Positions 56,088-64,000 of a DNA stretch of 64,000 nucleotides are shown here, in pieces. The DNA is taken from the NCBI GenBank assembly GCA_028751875.1, contig CM054158.1:54457360-54521359 (forward strand). Reading direction: 5' to 3'. The notes beneath the pieces are model-generated. The model did not search any database, was not told where the DNA came from, and saw only the letters and a program-made list of their open reading frames with translations. Positions within the stretch are counted from its first letter, which is position 1. Each line of letters begins with the position of its first letter. The position numbers and the translations under genes are program-made. Origin of the DNA: Rapana venosa. Lineage: Eukaryota; Mollusca; Gastropoda; Neogastropoda; Muricidae.

Positions 56088-56418
56088 AGTCTGGTGTTAA
56101 AGTGATGTATTCGTGGATCTGCTGACCCGGGTTCGATTCTCGTTCGAGAGGATTTTTTTTCCCTTCTGGAGTAACATCAGTGCCGACATCCACTCTCCCC
56201 AAAAGGCTTCTGATGCGCAAAAAACTGAGGGGCCCCCTTTGTGAACGCCCGCAAAAACATCTTGCGTACACGTGAAATCCTTTTCCGCTATAACTGAAGA
56301 GTTAGTACAAAAGTGTGCCCGTGGGAACGATGATAAAATTAACAAAACTGCATACACAGGACTGGATGAAAAAAGGTACATGCGTTGCTATTCCATTATC
56401 CTCGAATAAAAGAATAAA
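56088..56418 (+). mobile_element. tRNA-derived SINE with tail 1, most complete copy
   Basis: The head GGGATAGTCTGGTGTTAAAG fits an A box, and GGGTTCGATTCTCG at about 56128-56141 is a good B box, about 40 bp downstream. The body has AACATCTTGCGTACACGTGA and GATAAAATTAACAAAACTGC, shared with 52081-52235 and 54800-54960. It ends with AGGACTGGATGAAAAAAGG, CCATTATCCTCGAATAAAAG and an AT-rich tail. About 330 bp. No frame. Confidence 0.85.
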
Positions 56419-56469
56419 ATAAAGAAAATATGCACACACATACTTTTTTGTCTGATGTCATTGTTTTGA

Positions 56470-56720
56470 GGAAGAAGTTAAACTGAAAAACTAACACACA
56501 TACACACACAATCACACACTTTCCTTGTCTCAAATCACTGGATTTTGAAATTTTTAATCTGAAAAACTAACACACACACACACACACACTTTCATTGTCT
56601 CATATCAACTGATTTTGAAGTTTGTTAATCTGAAAAACTAACACACACACACACAACCACAACTTTCTTTTCTCAAATCACTGATTTTGGAAGAATGTTT
56701 AACCTGAAAAACTCACACAC
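56470..56720 (+). repeat. Roughly 80-bp tandem repeat with AC core
   Basis: Three to four copies of CTGAAAAACTAACACACA + (AC)n + CTTTC.TTGTCTCA + AATCACTGATTTTGAA + TTTAAT. Confidence 0.88.
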
Positions 56721-57006
56721 GACACACACACACACACACACACCCAAAAAACACGCACAACCACACTCACACACACACACAACGTACAACACTCACGTAC
56801 ACACATATACACACACGTAACACACACACAACACTTTCAACACACATACACGTACACACGCACACTTACACACACAACACCACGTACACACACGAGCACA
56901 CACACACCACACACAACACAACACATACACGCACACATGTACACACACATACACACACACACATGTACACACACAACTAAACACACACACGAACATGTAC
57001 ACACCG

Positions 57007-57039
<33 letters not shown>

Positions 57040-57112
57040 GTACACACACAAACGTACACACACGTACACACACACACACACACACAACACACACACAACG
57101 TACCACACTCAC
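56721..57112. repeat. (AC)n-rich region with ACGT interruptions
   Basis: AC repeats broken by ACGTACAC and a short CGCGCGCGCGC at about 57006-57015. Confidence 0.92.
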
Positions 57113-58570
57113 TCGTAGAGAATATAAAACCTTCCTTCAAGCTCAAGGGGTCAAAGTCCACTTGATTCAATATCAGTGACCTGGTGATCACGCGCCACGC
57201 ATATTTCATTCTACAGTCTGCACCAATCAATTGGAGTGTATTTAGAAATGAATGCAACATTTGGGCCAATGGTTCAAGAATTTCTTTCCAGTTTTTTGCC
57301 TGGGGACCAGCCGGCTGGACAAACCGCTGACAGAAGCCCAGAAACTGCACTTGGCTAAAATGGAATCAATGTGGCTCGTCCTGCTGAAAGCTTTGTGATA
57401 CGACTAGAGAAAGTCAGCCAATGTGAAACGGAGTCAAATTCTTTTAGAATCAAGAGTTGAGACTGCTGGGGGCCACAAAACTTTCAGGTTTCTATCAAGA
57501 CAGTATTACCAATACCAAAAAAATGTGATTCGCGATCATAAATGATCTGTGAAGGCATCCAGCTTATTTGGCCACGAAAAAGCCTAGCATTTTGAAGGTG
57601 AAAAAGAAAGAAAGGACATTGGCTGAGACACATGAGACTATAAAGCTACACCATCAACATTGAAGATAAAAATCTGATAACTACAGAAGAAGAAAACATA
57701 GATGTGCCTTAAGAACTGTTGATGAAAATGACGCCAATGCTTGCTACAAGCAGTTGAGGTTAAGCAGTCAAGAACCTCTCCTGTATTGAACGACATCTAG
57801 CACACCAATACCACTGGCTGGCTGGAAAGCTGCATAGAATTTTAACACACACCCGGATATATGTCATCGTTCGCAAACCCGCTGTGACATACATTTAGCC
57901 TCACTTGCCACTGGGATCCCAGGTCTCGGGGCATTCTGGTACACTGACAAATCTCTGACGTCACAAGCCAAGAAACTTACTCCTGCAACAAGCCCCCTCT
58001 TTTGGGCAACAAACAATTCAAAAAGAAAAAACCATCACCCCCATCTTTTTTTAACAAACACATATGCATGCACACACATAGAATTTAAATAGCTCACTTA
58101 AAGTACACACCACCATAAATCAATCCTACCTTCAAACATGACGCAAGTAGATTGTCCTGTCTTTAAATATCAATTTAACAGAACTTTTGAAGCTTTAATT
58201 GTTGTTTTAATTCTATTTTTTTCTTCAGGTGATTCAACTACATCATCTCATCTAAACTTCATCAACTGTTTCTATCCTTTGTATAAAACAACTCAACCGT
58301 TTTAAACACTGAAATTAAATTTTTGTAACTTTATTAAGTATCTATTAAGAACTGCAAGGATTAATGCTATCTACTTTTTAAGAACTTATAAGTCATTTTC
58401 AAGAACTTCAACTAGTCAGTAATAAGTACGTTACTAAGTTATCTAAACAAGTTCCTACAATCAAGGAGAACTTCAACTAGTCAGTAATAAGTACATTACT
58501 AAGTATCTAAACAGTTCTAAAATAACTATTAACCGCAGTAACCTAATCACAATATAATTTGCATAAATAA
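57113..58570. other. Unassigned single-copy-like region
   Basis: About 1.4 kb of ordinary composition. Short frames only, with no family recognised. The second half turns AT-rich. A direct repeat lies at 58403-58517. It could be the eroded outer part of the Polinton that follows, but nothing seen proves it. Confidence 0.4.
58403..58517 (+). repeat. Direct repeat, about 50 bp, period 65
   Basis: GAACTTCAACTAGTCAGTAA + TAAGTACGTTACTAAGTTAT begins at 58403 and again at 58468, with small differences. Confidence 0.9.
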
Positions 58571-58708
58571 TGGATCATTCGGAAGTTCATGCATGTGTAT
58601 GGTTTTACTTCTTCTTTTACTTCTGCCTTTTATTTCTCTTTTACGTAGTTGTTTTTTCTGGCTTTGCTGGCTTTGATGGCTTAAATGTTCTTTATAACAA
58701 ATTGTAAG
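58571..58708 (+). other. Small hydrophobic reading frame of doubtful status
   Basis: ATG at 58571 opens 45 codons rich in Phe/Leu/Val (FYFFFYFCLLFLFYVVVF), ending in a stop at 58706. One membrane segment could form. In AT-rich DNA such a frame arises easily, so coding is not claimed. Confidence 0.2.
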
Positions 58709-59640
58709 CCAAATACCGCCAATACAACCATAATTAATCCCATTCCCTTATAAGACAATTTGAATATCCTTCTTTTTTTGTTTTCTTATTTAAGTATAAT
58801 GGCTCTATATTTAAAACTGATTCATTATTCAACAGTTTTTGATTTTGTTATTTCATTTATTTTTTATAAGTCAATCCCACTTAGCTAATCTTTAAACCCA
58901 CCCTCAATTTCGCCCGTATGTTTAGTCAATGTGGAAACTGTGGGTCGGGGTTGCTTGCTGGTCACTTGTGGATCACTTGTGGGTTACTGACTCGCACGGT
59001 TTTTATCTGACTCTCTGCACTCTTCTCTTGGTTGCTCAATTTTGTAAACAGCTAAAATCTATAGAATGAAATAATTACGACCCATAGAAAATGGTGCTAG
59101 AAGTTCCAAATCTTATAGTACAGATCACACCCAATAGATACTAAAGTCTTTGTTAAATTGGGTCCTGTGTCAATCATATGTGAAGTCCTGTTTTTATATA
59201 ATTTTATATACAGATAACGTTAGATTTTGAAACAACAGGGGCAAATCGGCATACTAGTTTTACATATAAGCTTAGAATTGTTTGACCAACGCTTTTTAAC
59301 CATGTCTTGATCCTAACTGTGCTTGGTATTGATGTAATATTTGATAAAGTCTTGTGCTGACATTTGTTGAATCTGATCCCAGTTAAACTCTGTTTTCTAA
59401 GTACTGTTTTGTTTTCCACAGGCAGCAAGAGAAAATAATCTTCTTTTCTTTTGTTAGTAAACAGTGCTTGCTCTCAGTAAACTGTAAATCAGGATCTTTT
59501 GCGCAATTGTATCAATCATCACAATTCATTTTTGTTTATTATTTTATTTACTTTTTAAAAAAAGAAATCCTAAAATGAGTGCCGAAAAAAACTCTTGTAA
59601 ATCATATTTACCATACTGCTGTGATTGGGGGATTAAAGTT
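58709..59640. other. Unassigned AT-rich stretch
   Basis: A minus frame at 59428-59204 (74 codons, Lys/Val/Ser-rich) is the longest frame. No family recognised. It may belong to the neighbouring Polinton remnant. Confidence 0.35.
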
Positions 59641-59689
59641 GGGTACACAATGAATGCTTTGGTAAAAGTTTATTCTGAATTAAAGCAGC

Positions 59690-60170
59690 AGACCTATGAA
59701 ATTTTATTTTGAAGACTCTGCAAAACTGTTGCATAATAACGGCTTCACTTGCGAACAACAGACTATGTTATCCAAACAGGGATTATCTACCAGAAATATT
59801 AATAAGTAAAAAAAATGGCCGCTCTCGTTATGATGGTTGGTGCGCTGTGGTTAATGCAATAGCATTTTCAGTCAGCAATTACAAGTTTAGTAAACTGCAA
59901 AAATAATTGAAGAGAGACCAAAGACATAACAAAGCAATGGAACAACTGGCAGCAGCACAAGATGACTATGAAAAACAAAGACTGGCACAGTCAACTTTAA
60001 TTAACGAAAGACTTAAACAGCAAGGACATGCTGCAATATACATTCAAGAACGTTGACATGCTATTAAAGAATACTATTTAGTGACTGTTGAAAAACTGCA
60101 ACAATCGACCGCCTCCAAAGTTTATCATACATTAATTACCACTAACAGAAAAACAAAAAGGGGGAGAAAT
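59690..60170 (+). pseudogene. Possible Polinton accessory protein: hydrophobic start and coiled coil (broken)
   Basis: A frame near 59820-59905 gives AVVNAIAFSVSNYKFSKLQ, a hydrophobic stretch. After a stop the same frame gives RHNKAMEQLAAAQDDYEKQR, then LINERLKQQGHAA and KEYYLVT, strongly helical with Glu/Lys/Gln. A short protein with a membrane-like N-terminus and a helical body recurs beside Polinton integrases in invertebrate genomes, as far as I recall. The function is unknown and I did not verify the match. Confidence 0.42.
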
Positions 60171-60264
60171 AGCTTTATTGTGATTGGCATGACTGTTATG
60201 TGTATTTTATAGCTCAAAAGATTGGTTTAGTATTAAAAAAATGAAACACTAAGCTATCTAAAAT

Positions 60265-61205
60265 ATATTATTCTCCCAAAGGTTATTGAAGGGCCTAGCA
60301 TCTATTAAAAAGCTTAGTGAAGCTGCAGGTGTTTAGTAAACCCACAGCAAAAGCGGCTGTCCAAACAAGCAGTATGGCAAATATAACTTCACCCTGCCCC
60401 CAACAAATAAAACGTGCCTCACTTTGTTAACAACAATGTTAAATGACACACTTCAAATGTACTCCTATATTTGCCACAGGACACAATAAGAAGAAAGAGA
60501 TTTAAATATGCACTACAGTTATGATCTGTGGCATCAAGATACAAAGATGCAGAACATTAACACAGAAGAGTGCTATTGCTGTTTTATTGGGCTGTTTGCC
60601 ACTACAAGACATTCTACAGACGTGGTCCAATGACTTTATCCTCGCATGTTTCAAGTTGATGATGGAAAGGAATTTAAAGGCCTGTTAGTCACTGCTGTTA
60701 AAGCACAGAGTTGTTATTAAAAGAGTGCATTCCAGGTGTTCACAGATCGCAGGCTTTAGTGGAAAACTTCAACAAACATTTGTCTGAAACGTCTGTTGCT
60801 CATTCCCAGTACCACAGAGAATCCTAGACAATGGCTCGTAACACTGACTGGTATGAAGACTGCCCATAGTACTGCGTCTATTACAATGAAGAAACAAAGG
60901 CCACAGGATTAAAACCGTTAAAGCAATTAAACAAAAATTGATTAATAAATTAAAACCATTCAACAACTGACAAACTAAAAACATTTGGAATTTTGAAAGT
61001 AAGGCACCTGTACTCGCCAGGTAGGCAGAAGATGACAGCCGAAGAAGGGCAACTGACCCTATATGGAGCATCCATACCTATGAACTCAAAACAGTTATAA
61101 GAATGAATCCTCCCCCTGTGAATTATTTTTAAATGAGAAAAACACCCGATCAAAACGACAGCACCAAAAAGATCTTTCCGTAAAGGATAACTCCAAATAA
61201 TTCCG
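60265..61205 (+). pseudogene. Polinton/Maverick integrase (retroviral-type, DDE; broken)
   Basis: Would join the transposon ends to host DNA. N-terminal helical part: LASIKKLSEAAGV (about 60293-60331). The core region has DTKMQNINTEE, then VDDGKEFKG (60655-60681) with the second catalytic Asp. The plus frame near 60749-60777 reads ALVENFNKHL with the candidate catalytic Glu. The C-terminus has SRRRATDPIWSIHTYELKT (61037-61093), the basic chromo-like end typical of Polinton integrases. Normal proteins of this group have about 300-400 residues, and the span here fits. Four or more frameshifts and several stops disrupt it. Confidence 0.8.
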
Positions 61206-61794
61206 CCAGACACAGTCCAGTTAATTAAATTACATGTGTTTTGTGTGTTTAAATGGAAGCCCTCAGACACACACCACTGCTTACGTATTCCATTACTGAG
61301 ATGAGCGCATGCCGCAGTTTTTCCCGAATGGCAAAAAATTAAACTATTTTGATCTTTACATAAGAACCCTCTGAAACTGAAGAAGAGAAAAAGAACTTGA
61401 AATCATATTAAAAGAAAAAGAGCAAGACAGTAATAAGTCATCCGAATTACAAAAGTTTGGTTCAAACAGTTTATGCCTTTATGGAATTAAACGGGATGCC
61501 TTGCAATAAAACCGCTTATGCCAAGCATCCTAAGGATCTAGATAAGCATGAAGACAGGATGTTGAAGAATATTGTTTTTCCTGATAACAAAGAAGAATTC
61601 TGCTGTTTTCCACATTTAAGACCCAAAAATAGATACATTAAACTTATTTTGTTCTGTTTATTTTTGTTCTCCAATGACCAATTGTCATATGACCACTCTG
61701 GACCACAAAACCCACGCTTTGTTGTTGTTAGGGACTAATGAACTTACTTGTCACAACAGTTGTGTTTGACCTGATGTAAGTCAGATCTTAAGTT
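61206..61794 (+). other. Region between integrase and polymerase
   Basis: A plus frame at 61457-61738 (93 codons) contains NGMPCNKTAYAKHP and FCCFPHLRP. No family recognised. It may be a relic of another element gene or chance. Confidence 0.3.
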
Positions 61795-63800
61795 TTATAT
61801 TGTCATGATGAAACACTTTAGAATCAAACGAGCTTCTTTAATATTTGTCAATGTGATATAGTCCATCCTTTACTACAGGTTTTTCTGATCCCTTTTTTTG
61901 CTTTTTTAATAACACTAGTTTCACTGGCAACGCTATACATATTTGGCTCTTAATCCAACATATTCTTTAATCTAGTTCCATATCATTTCATCTTTCAATC
62001 TTACCAATAACCTTTTTATTTACAACGAATGGTAAGGACTGTCTTAGGGTAATCACATGTGACATACCAACTGCCTGACCCCTTAACTAAATGCTGTTCA
62101 CCAGTCTATATAAAAGTCTTCAGGTTGGAATGTCCAGAATAAACGAGTCATTGTCTGTGTACAGCACTCTAGACAGTGGATACAATGGGTATTAAAAGTG
62201 TCCATAGATGAATTCCTAACCTTAACAGCTTAGACAGCTCTAACACAGTAAACCCAATAAACCTGGCTTGTCTAAAATTACCCGAAGCTTCTTCATCCAT
62301 AATCCATAACAAATAATCATGAAATTTTTTTAAAAGTCCTGGTACTGTGGTTTTGATGTCAACTTAATTGCTTGGTTCTCTTCAGTTACTATCTGATCAT
62401 CTTTACGTTTTGCGTCCGGTTCTCCAGTGTCCTTTCCCGAAACAAAACTGTTGTTCATTAACTTAAGAAGTCTTTCTTCTGAAGGCATCAGTTGCCTTTA
62501 GTTCTAAGCTCTGTGGTCATTCATGATTGTACGGTTTTTGATCAAACGTAATAATGCGGTGAACAGCTGTAAGGCATAGATCCATGTCTAGGAAAACTAG
62601 CAGTAATCAGAAAGACACACATACTTCGTTTTATTAACAGGTTTGGCACAAGCTTAGGGTGTTCTGTTCCTATCTTCTTTTTTCTGCTGCTAAAGGATAA
62701 TCCGTTATGGGAGTCATGAAGTACACTTGGATAATCTATTCTAAGTCTACTTCTGCAATCAAACCCAAATGGCTGATCAGGAGAACATTGTCCATAATGT
62801 ATTTTCAAAAATTTATTTACATCAATGGTCCTGGCAACCTTTTTGAAATTGCGCAAGGAAGTGACTGACACATAGCCCACCCATACAGTGATGTAAGCAT
62901 CTAAATACATAATGTAGTTGGATGGTTTACTGGGTCATATCGTCAAGATATTTGTTTGTTTAGCTTACAGTAACTAAGTGATGCCATGCTGATTCCACCC
63001 ACGCAGTCCATCTTCAATCACTGGACATAGGTAGATTAGACAGTATAATCAATCCTTTACTCCTGTAAACTTTAAGAATGCATCCCATCACATGCAGGAG
63101 CTGAAATGTAATGAGATGGATCCAGACTGTAATGTTTTTTGCATGTTTTTCTGTTAGTTCTCAAAGACATCTGCTAACAACAAACGTCGGCCTTAAGTAG
63201 TAGTCGTGGTAGTCTCCCATGGTCTTACACTCTAACTTTTCCCATGCTGTCTTGGCGTAGTTGGTAGTCAGAGTCAGCAATGTCTTTCCTTTTAGACTAC
63301 TGAAAATGCACCTTTAGATGCGTAGGGCTCCCTTCATATCAAACCACTCCAACTGTTCATATACTCATAAGGATAAACGCTTTACACACTAGAGATGGAT
63401 CAAAGTATTTTACTGAATAGGGCAAACAGCTCATGATGCGGCCAAAAGATTCTAATGCACCCATCATTTGATGATATGAATCAAGAAGGATAATTTGATT
63501 GAGAGTAAAGGTCATGTACTTTTCTGCAGACTGGGCGATGCATCTGAACCTTATCGAAAACTCATCAGTTACAGCTTGCAAAATAAGGTGTAATCATACC
63601 CCGCGTAAGTTATGGAAGAAGATAGGTAATTTCCCAAGTCTTTGGAATCAAACATAAGCTGTAATTACAGTATAATGTACAGCTCCCCTAAACTTACCAC
63701 TGATATGATCATGAACTCTACAGGGGGATTGTCATCTGTATTTTCTGTAATGATATGGCCGCAGATCCAACAACATGTTAGCTGAATTATACTATTCATG
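61795..63800 (-). pseudogene. Polinton protein-primed family B DNA polymerase (broken)
   Basis: Would copy the transposon using a protein primer. Minus-strand order: zinc-binding CWICG (63775-63757), exonuclease-type text RCIAQSAEKYMTFTLNQI (about 63547-63494) with LLDSYHQMMGAL, KTMGDYHDYYL near 63225, and PSNYIMYLDA (62925-62896), the polymerase motif A position. Then SVLHDSHN, KLVPNL (62658-62641), KLMNNS (62464-62447, motif B region) and YTDNDSF (62161-62141, motif C; the family usually has DTDS, here Asn replaces Thr). The end lies near 61795. About 2 kb is visible against roughly 3 kb expected, so the N-terminus is missing or outside. Frameshifts separate most motifs. Confidence 0.83.
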
Positions 63801-64000
63801 ATCTTCAGGAGTCATAATAAGTTCAAAAGGTTGAGATGATAGCTAATTCATTACGGACTTGTTTCATTTGTTTCATACAAGCGTTTGCTGCATCAGGGCC
63901 CTCTTAATGACATGGCATTGTGTGTTCATTTATCAGAACCCTAAAACAATAAAAAATGCGTCAAGAAATCAGATTGATGATTTATTAAACTACAACAGTT
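63801..64000. other. Window end, probably further polymerase or element sequence
   Basis: No motif recognised in the last 200 bp. The polymerase N-terminus should lie in this direction. Confidence 0.35.

Larger units (their letters stand above)
59640..64000. mobile_element. Polinton/Maverick-type DNA transposon remnant (continues past window end)
   Basis: Two hallmark genes of this class lie 600 bp apart and tail to tail: a retroviral-type integrase on plus (60265-61200) and a protein-primed family B DNA polymerase on minus (about 63800-61795). A third frame at 59690-60170 may be another element gene. Terminal inverted repeats are not in view. All frames are broken, so this is a fossil. Capsid, protease and packaging ATPase genes were not recognised. 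Confidence 0.8.

Noticed and set aside
57113..58100. Possible host exon in balanced-composition sequence
   Set aside because: No frame longer than about 60 codons, no credible splice pattern and no recognisable domain.

Overview
The window is a repeat-dominated piece of a eukaryotic genome. No intact host protein-coding gene, rRNA or tRNA gene was found. The sequence holds several deep lineages of non-LTR retrotransposon (LINE), tRNA-derived SINEs, a Polinton/Maverick-type DNA transposon remnant, and very dense microsatellites: (GA)n, (AC)n, (ATGT)n, (TATC)n and (GTCT)n. This points to a marine invertebrate, most plausibly a mollusc. That assignment rests on repeat content only. Two runs of exactly 500 N (1656-2155 and 51402-51901) are scaffold gaps. 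Parts of 4.1-11.5 kb, 37.7-43.7 kb and 50.0-51.4 kb have homopolymer-stretched sequence that looks like poor consensus.

Layout. 0-3.5 kb: minus-strand LINE pieces separated by (GA)n tracts, one AP-endonuclease fragment, and a composite tetranucleotide array. 3.5-11 kb: two plus-strand copies of a CR1-like LINE, the second followed by (CT)n, a non-coding block and a conserved 3' tail, in homopolymer-rich sequence. 11.7-16.97 kb: a purine tract, GATA, GACA and GGCA arrays, a 2.1-kb minisatellite and a (CT)n tract. 17-24.5 kb: a CR1-like copy broken by a nested RTE-like LINE, a chimeric tRNA/5S-like SINE, an L1/Tx1-like LINE with a minisatellite 3' UTR and poly(A), and a doubled tail-bearing element. 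25.4-34.1 kb (minus): the longest CR1-like LINE, with ORF1 (SGNH esterase-like domain) and ORF2 (endonuclease and reverse transcriptase), plus its 3' block and tail. 34.2-50.8 kb: a tandem array of about 2-kb units in which units carrying a SINE alternate with units carrying a LINE, giving a higher-order period near 7.2-7.3 kb. 51.9-57.1 kb: (AC/GT)n, LINE 3' ends (one with an RNase H domain) and two SINE copies with the same body but different tails. 59.6-64 kb: a decayed Polinton/Maverick region with an integrase on plus and a protein-primed family B DNA polymerase on minus.

How the parts relate. Two 3' tails recur. Tail 1 contains GGACTGGATGTAAAAAAGC and ends in a TGTCAT-type hexamer repeat. 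It closes the CR1-like 3' block, several other elements and one SINE copy. Tail 2 contains TATAGCGCTATATAA and ends in (ATT)n. It closes a second LINE and another copy of the same SINE body. This fits SINEs borrowing the 3' ends of LINEs that can mobilise them. CR1-like copies repeatedly start and stop in (CT)n, which suggests microsatellite targeting or a microsatellite-bearing 3' end. All reading frames found are broken by stops and frameshifts, so nothing here appears able to move by itself as assembled.
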